Source of the DNA: Promethearchaeota archaeon
GTDB taxonomy: Archaea; Asgardarchaeota; Lokiarchaeia; Sigynarchaeales; SOKP01
Direction: 5' to 3'
Assembly: GCA_019894735.1 (NCBI GenBank)
Contig: JAGXOB010000002.1
Coordinates: 22,579-70,181, forward strand
Length of the DNA: 47,603 nucleotides
The position numbers and the translations under genes were made by a program. The notes below the pieces were generated by a model. That model was not told where the DNA came from, ran no database searches, and saw only the letters and a program-made list of their open reading frames with translations. Below, piece after piece: positions 24,756 through 34,097 of the stretch (position 1 is the stretch's first letter; each line of letters starts with the position of its first letter).

Positions 24756-26477
24756 ATGGTTAATAGAGAGTTAGTCCATTGGTTAGAAGAAACAGTACAG
24801 GAAATTTCTAAAAGAAATTTAACAGAAATAACGCTGTCCACCGGGAAAACACCTTCAGGACATATTCATATCGGAATTTTAAGAGAGATAATTATATGCG
24901 ATGCTCTTAGGAGAATATTTGAAAAAAAAGGGATTAAAGTATCTTTTTATCTGTTTATGGATGATTTTGATGCAGCTAAGAGATTTCCATATTACATAGA
25001 CGAAGATTATCAGAAAAATAATTTAGGAAAACCGTTTAATTTAATTCCATGCCCTTTTAAAGAGTGTGGATGTGAAAGCTATGCTTATCATTTTGGAAAC
25101 GAATTAATTTCTACATTTAAACATTTTGGTATAAAAAACGAAATTATCTGGACATATGAATTGTATCAGAAAAAAGAAATGCAAGAAAAAATTAAAACCG
25201 CTCTTGATAATACGGATAAAATCAAGGAAATTTTAAAAAAATATATTTTACCCACTTTAGATGATGAACGTAAAAAACTCTTCAATGAGATGCAAAGAAC
25301 TTGGATACCAGTAATGGTTATCTGCGAAAAATGCAGTAAAATACAGAATCGAGCAGAAGATGGCTCCATTCATCCTAATAGAGTAATAAAATATCTAGAG
25401 AAAGAACAAATGGTTATTTATGAGTGCCCTGCATGCGGTAATAAGGGAAAAACATCAATCTATAGTGGTAAATTAAAGTTAAATTGGCGCGTCGATTGGC
25501 CCGCCAAGTGGGCTTTATTTAAAGCTACTTGTGAACCTGCAGGAAAAGATCATAGTGTAAAAGGAGGAGCATATGATACTGGAATAGAAATCTGCCAAAA
25601 AATTTATAACTATGAAGGTCCTATTAAATTGCCTTATGAATGGCTAAGATTGGGCAATCAAGATATGGGAACATCCAAAGGAATAGTTTTTACTCCGGAA
25701 GAATATTTAAAATTAGCAGATCCAGAAATTTATAGAATGTTAATATTAAGAACTAATCCTATGAAACATATTTCTTTGCGAATTGAAGAAATCCCTCAAT
25801 ATCACGACTACTACGAAAAAATGGAAAACATATTTTATGGGGTAGAGGAACCTGAATCCAAGGAAGATTACGATTTATATCAATATCTGTATCCTTTAAC
25901 TAAGATTAGTTCAATTCCAGAGTTTAAACCAATCAGAATACCTTTAAAACTCCTAACTTTCCTTTCTCAAATGCAGAACATCTTGAGTTTGGATAAATTA
26001 TATAAAAAAGCAGTGTCTTCTATAAGAGTTAATAAAGCTGAAAAAACTATTTCAATCGAAGAATTTAAAGTTTTACTAAAAAGAACAGAAAATTGGATTA
26101 AGGAAGTTAAAATTGAAATAGATAGAATAACGGATCACACAATAATTAGAAATATTCTGAATAAAATAGATATTTTTACCATACCTGATATAATACCTAA
26201 GGATATCATTAATGTTTTGAGTGATAAACAATTACAAGGTTTTAGATTGTTTAAAAATTTCTTGTTAGAAAATGACAACCTTGATGCTGATTCAATTCAA
26301 AATAAAATTTTTACCATAGCTAAAAAAGAGCTAAATATTCCACCTAAAAAAATGTTTGAGGCGTTTTATCTATTACTACTAGGTAGCAAATCAGGACCTC
26401 GATTAGGACCTTTTATTTTAATGTTAGATAAAGATTGGCTTCTAAAGAGATTAGATCAACTAGAAGATAAGAAGTAA
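24756..26477 (+). CDS. lysS: Class I lysyl-tRNA synthetase
   Basis: Charges tRNA-Lys; class I LysRS is the archaeal form. The HIGH-type motif is HIHIG (36-40) within TGKTPSGHIHIG, and the KMSKS-type motif is GTSKG (305-309). Two CxxC pairs (C190/C193 and C224/C227) sit in a zinc-ribbon insertion. The C-terminal alpha-helical anticodon-binding part ends with the conserved LLLGSKSGPRLGPFILML region. The 573 residues are slightly longer than the usual ~530. Divergent from abce1. Confidence 0.96.
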   Translation: MVNRELVHWLEETVQEISKRNLTEITLSTGKTPSGHIHIGILREIIICDALRRIFEKKGIKVSFYLFMDDFDAAKRFPYYIDEDYQKNNLGKPFNLIPCPFKECGCESYAYHFGNELISTFKHFGIKNEIIWTYELYQKKEMQEKIKTALDNTDKIKEILKKYILPTLDDERKKLFNEMQRTWIPVMVICEKCSKIQNRAEDGSIHPNRVIKYLEKEQMVIYECPACGNKGKTSIYSGKLKLNWRVDWPAKWALFKATCEPAGKDHSVKGGAYDTGIEICQKIYNYEGPIKLPYEWLRLGNQDMGTSKGIVFTPEEYLKLADPEIYRMLILRTNPMKHISLRIEEIPQYHDYYEKMENIFYGVEEPESKEDYDLYQYLYPLTKISSIPEFKPIRIPLKLLTFLSQMQNILSLDKLYKKAVSSIRVNKAEKTISIEEFKVLLKRTENWIKEVKIEIDRITDHTIIRNILNKIDIFTIPDIIPKDIINVLSDKQLQGFRLFKNFLLENDNLDADSIQNKIFTIAKKELNIPPKKMFEAFYLLLLGSKSGPRLGPFILMLDKDWLLKRLDQLEDKK

Positions 26478-26499
26478 AGAGGTACTAATTAAAAGAATT

Positions 26500-26679
26500 T
26501 CAATTTTCCTCTTTCTTTTTCCTCTTATACCACTTCTTTTCCTTTTTATCCTGCAATTTCTGGTAGCAATCAGGACAATAAGAAAGACCTTCTTCTATTA
26601 TTTGATCGCAGCTTTTGCAATGTTTATGCGGATAAATATATTCTTCAGAAACTTTTTTATGTCTATCAAATTTACTCAA
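26500..26679 (-). CDS. Small zinc-ribbon protein, DUF2116-like
   Basis: A 59-residue protein from a TTG start. PHKHCKSCDQIIEEG and SYCPDCYQKL give a C-x2-C-x13-C-x2-C zinc ribbon (C21, C24, C35, C38). A highly basic C-terminal helix follows (KKEKKWYKRKKKEE), the arrangement of archaeal DUF2116 zinc-ribbon proteins, which often carry a membrane segment that is not visible here. It lies convergent to lysS (22 nt apart) and upstream of the GHMP kinase. It is easy to miss because of its length. Confidence 0.72.
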   Translation of the reverse strand: MSKFDRHKKVSEEYIYPHKHCKSCDQIIEEGLSYCPDCYQKLQDKKEKKWYKRKKKEEN

Positions 26680-26725
26680 ATTTACTCTACACCTTACAAA
26701 TAATTAATTTAAATCTATCATTAAA

Positions 26726-27985
26726 TTATAACTTTTTCACTCCAGATACTATTTTTATTCTAAAGAATTGAGCCTTTTTCAATTCTTGTCTTATCTCTAA
26801 AGGATAATCTGGGAAGAGCGATAAGAAATTGGCATCATTATTGATTATTTCATTTAAATTATGTTCCCAATCTCGTAAAACTTCTTTAATTTTATCTGGT
26901 TTTACTAAAGCAAATACTGATCCTCCTCCTCCAGCCCCAGTTAATTTCACAGAAAAAACATCTGGATGATGTTCAATTAATTTTATTAAAATATTATTAG
27001 ATAATCCTATTCCGTGACTATATCCTACGTATTTCATAATTTCATTCATAATCATAGTGTTTTCTTTAAAATAATCACCTAACAATTTCCAATCCTGTTT
27101 CATTATAGCAAAACGCGATTTCCATGAAATTTCTGCTAGATTTTTGTAGCCATTCATAACGAATGGATCTTTACGTAGGTATCTTTGTCTTAATTTCTTA
27201 TGGACACCTCCGCTATCATGAGATAGACCGGAAAAGCAAACGATTACTGGTAAATTATGAATTTCATACAACAAATCAATTCTATCGTAAATTGCTAAAG
27301 GTTCTTGTGAAATTTTTTTATGATATAGTTTTCCAGAGTAAGAACAAAAACCTAATCCTCCTCTTGAGATCACATATCGATCTCCATAACCTGCTGTTAT
27401 TTTTAGGTCATGATCTTCAACTTTTGTCGCCATTTCAGCGATGATATCTCTATTTATTGGAAACTCACTTTCTTTTAAGCAATTAAGATTTTTATAGAGA
27501 TTAAAATAGTTAGCTAAACCATACAAAATTGCAATTATTATGGCAGCACTACCCCCTAAGCCACTCTGGGATGGTATAGTAGTTAAGATTCCAAGTTCAA
27601 AATTGTTATTTCTAAATTTTTCCCAAAAGATTGAGTATGTTTTAATAAATCTATATATGCTAGCATAAAATAGCTTAAATTCTCCGTTAAATTTTTCTTC
27701 GAGTTTAGTTTGATACTTTGAAATTTGTTCTTCATGTTCAATTTGAATATTAAATCTACCGAATTTATCATAAATAGAATAAGATTTTATAATGCTAATC
27801 CTTTCTCTTGGTTTTATGTAAATAAAAACCGACAAAGGATTGTTTATCCCGTTAATTGCCACAGACGGCATCCAAAAGTCTCCTTCTACAGCATCTAACG
27901 GATTTATTAAATTTATCCTGGAAGGTGCTTGGATAACGATCTTCGGGTTTAATCTATCAATAAATTCTAAAATTTGCTTCAGCAT
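26726..27985 (-). CDS. GHMP family sugar kinase
   Basis: A 419-residue small-molecule kinase of the GHMP superfamily. Visible motifs are an N-terminal APSRINLINPLD (20-31), the ATP loop SQSGLGGSAA (139-148) and the C-terminal LTGAGGGGSVFAL. The N-terminal motif, DFWMPSVAINGINNP and the length are closer to sugar-1-kinases (galacto-, glucurono- or heptose-type) than to mevalonate kinase. The substrate cannot be told from sequence reading, and no sugar pathway genes are adjacent. Confidence 0.82.
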   Translation of the reverse strand: MLKQILEFIDRLNPKIVIQAPSRINLINPLDAVEGDFWMPSVAINGINNPLSVFIYIKPRERISIIKSYSIYDKFGRFNIQIEHEEQISKYQTKLEEKFNGEFKLFYASIYRFIKTYSIFWEKFRNNNFELGILTTIPSQSGLGGSAAIIIAILYGLANYFNLYKNLNCLKESEFPINRDIIAEMATKVEDHDLKITAGYGDRYVISRGGLGFCSYSGKLYHKKISQEPLAIYDRIDLLYEIHNLPVIVCFSGLSHDSGGVHKKLRQRYLRKDPFVMNGYKNLAEISWKSRFAIMKQDWKLLGDYFKENTMIMNEIMKYVGYSHGIGLSNNILIKLIEHHPDVFSVKLTGAGGGGSVFALVKPDKIKEVLRDWEHNLNEIINNDANFLSLFPDYPLEIRQELKKAQFFRIKIVSGVKKL

Positions 27986-28124
27986 ATAAATAAATCATCT
28001 TGATTATTAAGAGGTATTAACTTTGAACTTACTTTTCCATAATTTGACTAAATATTAATTATTATTCTCCTCAAACCAGCAAATATGATAAGTTTTTATA
28101 ATTTTTCTAAATAAAATTTATGAT

Positions 28125-29261
28125 ATGGTAAGAAAAGGAAAATTTAAATTATTCTCATTTTTAATTGAGAAGCATTTAATCTACTATAAAAGCATAAATA
28201 AAAATAATAAACTCATAGCTTTTTCGATTCTTAAGATCAATAATCTACTTAAAATCATTCCTCTTTTAAACGATTTTCTGTTAAAGGATTTTCTTTTTTA
28301 TTATTCCGTTCAGATAAGCGTGCCTAAAAATAGTAGAAAAGCTATTATATTAACTTTTATTGGAAATGATAGGTCTAAAATTGATAAATTTTTTAATTTA
28401 ATTTTTCAGAGAATACAAGAATATGACAAATCTATCAAATTTTTAAAAAACCGTAATTTAGAGAGACATTTTTTTCACATCCTATCAAGTAAGATAAATA
28501 ATGATATTAATACACTGAAAATGGGGGATTCTTTGATATTAAAACAAGGCGATAATGTACAGTTTTTGGATTTTTATGAAATAAATTTCGACCTAATGCA
28601 AAATGAAAAAGTTTCATTACATAATTTACTAAAAGCACTCAATGATTTCAATCAAAAAGGTTATATAATTTTCAATTTGAAAGCCCAAAATAGTGGAAAA
28701 ATAGTTTCGAACGCTTATTTCATTAATATTAGATACGAAAAAGACCGTAAATCTTTGAATATTGAAGAGGAAGTTAATATATTGTTTAATTGTGAAATAT
28801 TTACAAAATCTGTACTACATTTAAATCGACTTTATTGTATTTTATGGAGGACTAATTTTTCTGAAATTTTCTATAACATAACTCCGGAATTGGACATTTT
28901 CCTATCTTTAAGTCATTACAATTTTCAAGATTTATCTAAGTTTAGCGTTCAATTTGATAAGACTTTACGCTTGAACCAAGTTGATTTTCTTCAGTTAAAA
29001 CCTAACCTTTTTTTCATAGAAGAAAAATTTTTGTTCTTAATTCTAGATTTTTATAATCCTATTGAAATTTCTAGGATATTAGAAAATTTTTTTACGAAAT
29101 ATTATGTAATAATTTTAATTTTAAATATGGAGGAATATAATAAGTTAATCCACTCTAACGAAATAAGATTATTGGAGGACATTAAGACTTTAAATTTTAA
29201 GGAATTTATCAAGTTCAATATAACTCAGTTAAAATATGAAAGCGTATTAAAAAATGCCTAG
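28125..29261 (+). CDS. Unknown 378-residue protein
   Basis: Rich in F, I, L, K and N, without signal peptide or obvious membrane helices; it reads as alternating strands and helices, with two roughly similar halves each ending in an [11 protein letters not shown] or RIQEYDK-type segment. No motif is recognised. TTTTTATAA at ~28093-28101 lies ~25 nt before the ATG, so the mRNA is probably leaderless. The 3' end overlaps the convergent rpl23 by 15 nt. It faces the pilus gene block across the ribosomal genes, but there is no evidence of a link. Confidence 0.7.
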   Translation: MVRKGKFKLFSFLIEKHLIYYKSINKNNKLIAFSILKINNLLKIIPLLNDFLLKDFLFYYSVQISVPKNSRKAIILTFIGNDRSKIDKFFNLIFQRIQEYDKSIKFLKNRNLERHFFHILSSKINNDINTLKMGDSLILKQGDNVQFLDFYEINFDLMQNEKVSLHNLLKALNDFNQKGYIIFNLKAQNSGKIVSNAYFINIRYEKDRKSLNIEEEVNILFNCEIFTKSVLHLNRLYCILWRTNFSEIFYNITPELDIFLSLSHYNFQDLSKFSVQFDKTLRLNQVDFLQLKPNLFFIEEKFLFLILDFYNPIEISRILENFFTKYYVIILILNMEEYNKLIHSNEIRLLEDIKTLNFKEFIKFNITQLKYESVLKNA

Positions 29262-29510
29262 ATCTATTGCAATATCTTGAGCAGAGTAATTCGGGTGAAG
29301 TTTTATTAAAGCTTTTTTTTCTCCCTTAGGAGTAATAATTGTATTCACTTTAATCACTTTAACATTATGAATTTTCTCGATAGCTTGTTTTATTTGACTC
29401 TTATTAGCTCTCCTATCGACAATGAAAACCAATTTATTTTCTCTTTCAATTATATCGAATGTTTTTTCTGTGATTAAAGGTCTCTGAATGATTTTATAAA
29501 ATCTTTCCAT
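29247..29510 (-). CDS. rpl23: Ribosomal protein uL23
   Basis: Large-subunit protein at the peptide exit, the docking site for SRP and chaperones. The 87-residue archaeal length and motifs are clear: [16 protein letters not shown] at the start, [14 protein letters not shown] and the [18 protein letters not shown] loop. One base separates it from rpl4. It ends the cluster: rpl2 and rps19, which usually follow in the archaeal S10 operon, do not. Confidence 0.96.
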   Translation of the reverse strand: MERFYKIIQRPLITEKTFDIIERENKLVFIVDRRANKSQIKQAIEKIHNVKVIKVNTIITPKGEKKALIKLHPNYSAQDIAIDLGIF

Positions 29511-29511
29511 T

Positions 29512-30300
29512 TTATACTAACGCCTCATATTTTTTTAATTCATTAAAAGCGGATTGAGCCCATAGAATTAAACGCCCGGGTAACCCTCCTGGTGCCAAAT
29601 TAGCTATTGACAAATTCTCAAACTTTACAACATCTATTCCCGGAATGTTTCTTGCGGCTTTTATAATTCCAAAATCGTCTTTAATAATAATTAATATACT
29701 TTTCCTACCTTTATATTTGCGTCCTCTTCTTTTCCCTTTACCGGCTCTAATCTTCTTACCTTTTTTAACTCTTATTAAATCGTCTTCTAGACCTAATTCA
29801 GTAAGAATTGAATACATAAAATTAGTTTTTTTTACAGTTTGAATTTTATCATCAACCACTAATGGAATTTCAGGAACTTTACTTATCCTGTGCCCTCTAT
29901 TCTTAACCCAATCTAAATCCCCAGAAGCTGAAATTGCAGATATTATCGATAATCTATTTACTTTTTTGTTTATTTTTTTCTCAATTACTTTCTCAGTTTT
30001 AATGGGATGTGCTCTTCTACCTCCTTTTGCGTAAGGGACTCTTCCCGCATTTCTAGCAGTAGGAAACCCCGATCCTTGTATTCGTGGAGTTCTCGCCATT
30101 CCATGGCCTGTACCCCAACCCTCAGCAGTATTCCTTAACCCTGCTCTTTTATCTCTTCCCTGAACCTGCTTATTTTTGCTCGAAGCAACTTCACTTGCTA
30201 TTTGGATGAGATCCTTTCTGGGTTTAAAGTAAAATAATTGCGGTCTATCAACTAAATTTTTTTTCTTCCCATCTAAATCGTATACATTCACTTTTTCCAT
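29512..30300 (-). CDS. rpl4: Ribosomal protein uL4
   Basis: 262 residues, archaeal/eukaryotic type. Visible are the N-terminal [10 protein letters not shown], the tunnel-lining extended loop with [16 protein letters not shown] and [10 protein letters not shown], and the C-terminal [14 protein letters not shown]. Middle gene of rpl3-rpl4-rpl23. Confidence 0.96.
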   Translation of the reverse strand: MEKVNVYDLDGKKKNLVDRPQLFYFKPRKDLIQIASEVASSKNKQVQGRDKRAGLRNTAEGWGTGHGMARTPRIQGSGFPTARNAGRVPYAKGGRRAHPIKTEKVIEKKINKKVNRLSIISAISASGDLDWVKNRGHRISKVPEIPLVVDDKIQTVKKTNFMYSILTELGLEDDLIRVKKGKKIRAGKGKRRGRKYKGRKSILIIIKDDFGIIKAARNIPGIDVVKFENLSIANLAPGGLPGRLILWAQSAFNELKKYEALV

Positions 30301-30321
30301 ATAATATCACAGTTTTCAAAA

Positions 30322-31341
30322 TTATTTCCTTTGTTGACTTTCTCTACTTATAAAAGTTATTTCCGGTGATTTAACTGTAAAGGATTTAATAGGTCTTATA
30401 GTTTTTCTTATCCTAACTAACCTGTTTTTTGGACCCGGTATAGAGCCTAATACCAAAAGATAATCTCCGCTAACTTTACCATATCTAACGAATCCTCCCT
30501 TAGGGTTAACTTCTTCTTCATTTTCACCAATCACCATAATTCTCTTATGATAATCGGTTCTTTGATGAAAACCTAATTGTCCAGGTCGAGGAACTGTATA
30601 AAGCACTCGTGCAGGATGCCAAGGGCCTATACACGCTACAGCTCTTTGAACCTTATTATTTTTTCGGGTTAATAATTTAATACCAAACCTTTTAACTGGT
30701 CCTTGAAATCCTTTTCCTTTAGTTACCGCTAAAATATCTACTAGTTCTCCTTCCATTAATATGTCTCGCGCCCTAATTTCATTGCCTAAAAAATCTAAAG
30801 CATAATTAAATTCTTCTATAGGTGTACCGACCGAATTTACTTGAATTTCAAGAATATCCGGTTTTTTTCTAGGTAAAGAAGTAAGATGCGGTTGAGTTTG
30901 AAAAATTCCTCTAATCTGACTTGTATTGTTTATGGCTTTAGAGAGCTTCTCTTTCATTATTTCAAATTCATAGTTTTCAAAGTTTGGTAGGTTGATTTTT
31001 CGACTAAGATAATCATTTAATTCTGTTGAAAAAATATCACCTACAATATACTTTCCATACTCATCTTCATTATAAACTCTAATTCCTATTAATATTAAAG
31101 GAGGTACTTCAATAACGGTAACAGGTTTCATTAATTCTTTCCCGAAATAGGGACTGTTTTTCTGGTCCTCGATATATGTAATATGAGTCATACCTGCCTT
31201 AAAACCCGCGTAACCTAAAAACGCTACGCTTTCAGGCGAATTTAACCAATGCCTTACTCGACCTTTAGTAATCGCAGCTCTTTTCCTGGGAAGAAATGCT
31301 AAGGAACCATGTCTTGGAGCGTGTTTTTTACGATGCGCCAT
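30322..31341 (-). CDS. rpl3: Ribosomal protein uL3
   Basis: 339 residues. The N-terminus HRKKHAPRHGSLAFLPRKRA, FLGYAGFKAGMTH, the VTKGKGFQGPVKRFG core near the peptidyl-transferase centre, and PRPGQLGFHQRTDYHKRI are diagnostic of archaeal uL3. First gene of the three-gene cluster; divergent from the pilus ATPase gene across 130 nt. Confidence 0.97.
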   Translation of the reverse strand: MAHRKKHAPRHGSLAFLPRKRAAITKGRVRHWLNSPESVAFLGYAGFKAGMTHITYIEDQKNSPYFGKELMKPVTVIEVPPLILIGIRVYNEDEYGKYIVGDIFSTELNDYLSRKINLPNFENYEFEIMKEKLSKAINNTSQIRGIFQTQPHLTSLPRKKPDILEIQVNSVGTPIEEFNYALDFLGNEIRARDILMEGELVDILAVTKGKGFQGPVKRFGIKLLTRKNNKVQRAVACIGPWHPARVLYTVPRPGQLGFHQRTDYHKRIMVIGENEEEVNPKGGFVRYGKVSGDYLLVLGSIPGPKNRLVRIRKTIRPIKSFTVKSPEITFISRESQQRK

Positions 31342-31471
31342 AAATAATCACTTTGATGTTAAAGCTTTAAATTTTTCAAAATAAAAAAAGTTTGTCATTC
31401 GGAAATAACCATCGATTCCTCTAGATTAAGAAAAATGGGCTTTTTAAATTTCATTTGAAAGAAAATAATAG

Positions 31472-33655
31472 ATGAAATCAAAAACTGAAGATTCAAATTA
31501 TTTCCAAGTAAAAGAAGGCTTGAATAATAAAGAAGAGCGAATTTTTATTGATGGTTGTTCTGAGTGTTCTGAGCTAATTGAAAATAGGTACGCACATGAT
31601 AAATGTATTAATTGTATTCTAAAGAGTTTATACTTAAGTAGAAATAAGGATTTCAAAAATTCAAGGTTAAAATTTCATGAAAGTATAATTAAACCTAACC
31701 AGATTATAATGTTTTTAAATTATTTCAAAAAACTTAAGTCTATAGAAAAAATTTGGAGAAGGATTGAAAATGTAGGAAAGAATAATTGTATTTATCACGA
31801 ATTTAATTGTAGGGTTGAATCTATACATGAGACGTTCATTTCATTTAGTGAAAGCATTATATTCGATCCAATTTCAATTTTTAATTTTATTAGTGGAAAA
31901 AAAGAAGACATTCTTGATCACAAATACTTTAATATAGAATGCCAGAAATGTTCTATGAAGATATTAAGCCTATTGGAAGTTCTTTTAAACATTTTAAATA
32001 AATTAAAAGTTATTCAATATTATAACGAATTTCTGGATAGCAGTAATCATTCTAAAGATAAAATCACCTTTTATGAAAAATATATTTTTAACACGCTTTT
32101 TAGCTCTAAGAGAAATCAAACACATAGTAACAATTTAAGAATTTCTCCTGGTGAATTATTCGAATCCTATTATACCGGAGAGAATCAAATATTTCAGGTT
32201 TCTATTTTCGATGTCAATGGCGAATATGAAAAAAAATATTCAATTCAATATGCTTTCGAATCAAAGGTTGATGAAAATTACTATAAAACTGTAGTAAAGG
32301 ATGCAAAAAATAACTTGAATCTAATTGAGTTAAGTGAAATGGTCCCCCTAGAAAAATTAATAAACGTATACAAGGAAAAGGTTTCAAGGTATTTAGATTT
32401 AAAATATAAGTTTTCACACGAGGAAAAAGAAAAAGTGGCGTATATTACAGCATTACATAAATTAAACTTAGAAAAGATTTTTCCTTTGTTAGTTGACGAT
32501 CTCATTGAAGAAATTTTTCTAGATTCTCCAAATGAAAAGATATACATTAATCATCAAAAATTTGGGCGGTGTCGAACAGAAATCGAATTTGATCTAAACA
32601 ATATCGAAAGATTAAAAACATTTTTACGGATATATAGTGGAAAAAGACTCGATTACTCGAACCCAAGTATCAAAGTAGTTATAAAAAATAAATATTTTTA
32701 TTGTCGGTTTGCGATCGATGTAGAGCCAATTCAAATAAATAATTTCGCGCTAGATATAAGAAAACTAAATAAAAATATATTAACTATTCAAGATTTGTTG
32801 AAAAATGGCACTTTAAATCCAGCAATCGCCTCATTTTTATATATATTAATATTAAGGAGAGTAAATATAACAGTTACAGGTGAAACAGATACAGGAAAAA
32901 CAACTTTAATTAATGCATTAGATTTATTAACACCAAAGGAATTTCGAAAAATATATGTAGAAAACGTAATTGAATCCTTAAATCAATCTAAATATGATAG
33001 ACACCAATTAAAATATAAAGTCGATTCCCTTCATGACCAATCAAATCATCAACTTTCAAAACAATCTCAGATTAAGAATTTATTACACAGAACTCCAGAT
33101 ATTATATATTTAGGTGAAATTCTAACTAAAAATGAAGCTGAAGCTATGTTTCATTGTTTAGCCGCAGGTTTGAGGGGTTTTCAGACAATCCATTCAAATA
33201 GTATCGATTCTTTGATAAATAGAATAATTTATCACTTTAAAATTGATAGATCATGCCTAAACGACTTAGGTCTTATTATTTTAATGAAGAAAAATCGGGA
33301 AAAGAGGTTCATCTATTCAATTACAGAAATAAATGAACATTTAAACGATAATGGTGAATTTTACAATTATTTATTCAAATTTGATCCTCGGTTAAAAAAA
33401 TGGAACGCTCTCCGAGATTTATACGAGTCAAATATTATTAAAATATTGAGGAAATATGAAGATCTTCAGAAAAATAAATATGAAATTTTATTCAATCTCT
33501 ATCGAGATGTGTTTGATACACTACAAAAAATAGAAAAACTGGAAATCACTAAATTAATCGAATTTTTTGATCGAATTTCCTTTCAATCATATAATAGCAT
33601 AGAAACCCTTTGTTTATATTGGGAAAACTGGAAAAACTCATGTAGTTTAAATTAA
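31472..33655 (+). CDS. Type IV pilus/type II secretion-like assembly ATPase
   Basis: A 727-residue TadA/FlaI/PilB-family hexameric motor. Walker A TGETDTGKTTL lies near 469-479, an altered Walker B PDIIYLGEIL near 541, followed by a His-box type AGLRGFQTIHSNS. The fairly long N-terminal domain holds a CxxC-x12-CxxC putative zinc ribbon (C29, C32, C45, C48) and a second CxxC near residue 153. The C-terminal ~90 residues extend beyond the usual core. It is co-directional with a pilin-like protein (19 nt) and a TadC/FlaJ-like platform, forming a minimal assembly module. Confidence 0.88.
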   Translation: MKSKTEDSNYFQVKEGLNNKEERIFIDGCSECSELIENRYAHDKCINCILKSLYLSRNKDFKNSRLKFHESIIKPNQIIMFLNYFKKLKSIEKIWRRIENVGKNNCIYHEFNCRVESIHETFISFSESIIFDPISIFNFISGKKEDILDHKYFNIECQKCSMKILSLLEVLLNILNKLKVIQYYNEFLDSSNHSKDKITFYEKYIFNTLFSSKRNQTHSNNLRISPGELFESYYTGENQIFQVSIFDVNGEYEKKYSIQYAFESKVDENYYKTVVKDAKNNLNLIELSEMVPLEKLINVYKEKVSRYLDLKYKFSHEEKEKVAYITALHKLNLEKIFPLLVDDLIEEIFLDSPNEKIYINHQKFGRCRTEIEFDLNNIERLKTFLRIYSGKRLDYSNPSIKVVIKNKYFYCRFAIDVEPIQINNFALDIRKLNKNILTIQDLLKNGTLNPAIASFLYILILRRVNITVTGETDTGKTTLINALDLLTPKEFRKIYVENVIESLNQSKYDRHQLKYKVDSLHDQSNHQLSKQSQIKNLLHRTPDIIYLGEILTKNEAEAMFHCLAAGLRGFQTIHSNSIDSLINRIIYHFKIDRSCLNDLGLIILMKKNREKRFIYSITEINEHLNDNGEFYNYLFKFDPRLKKWNALRDLYESNIIKILRKYEDLQKNKYEILFNLYRDVFDTLQKIEKLEITKLIEFFDRISFQSYNSIETLCLYWENWKNSCSLN

Positions 33656-33674
33656 TAAATTAATAATAGGTAAT

Positions 33675-34088
33675 ATGACAAATCTGTTGGAAAAAGCACT
33701 AATAACGGGTTTTGGAATATTCATATTAACCATTTTCCTCTCAATGATTAATCCTTTTGTAATGGAAATTTCTAAATTTAACGACAACATTAACATAGAT
33801 ATAGCAAAATATGATGATTTCTTTTTTGAGGTAGATACGGGAATTAAATTTATAATTGAGAACCGCAATGCAACTTATATAAAAAGTATTGAATACCCTA
33901 ACAATCTAAATATTACTCTAACTGATTTCTATTGTAAATATGAATATGTTATAGGAAATGAAAAATATTATAAAATTATCGAATATGTTAAACCATTCAT
34001 AGATCGTAGTTATATAAATTTACCCGCTAATAATTATATTTTAAGGATATCAAATATTTTTGACTTTATTGAAGTCCAGTTTAATTAG
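33675..34088 (+). CDS. Pilin-like/secreted protein of the pilus cluster
   Basis: A 137-residue protein with a short N-terminus, MTNLLEKALITGFG, a hydrophobic helix (about 9-30) and then a beta-rich exterior domain (for example YIKSIEYPNNLNITLTD). The topology is that of archaeal pilin-like or FlaG/FlaF-type pseudo-pilins, but a standard class III cleavage motif is not obvious. It sits between the ATPase and the platform gene with short gaps (19 and 9 nt), so it very likely belongs to the machine. Confidence 0.7.
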   Translation: MTNLLEKALITGFGIFILTIFLSMINPFVMEISKFNDNINIDIAKYDDFFFEVDTGIKFIIENRNATYIKSIEYPNNLNITLTDFYCKYEYVIGNEKYYKIIEYVKPFIDRSYINLPANNYILRISNIFDFIEVQFN

Positions 34089-34097
34089 TTTTAAAAT

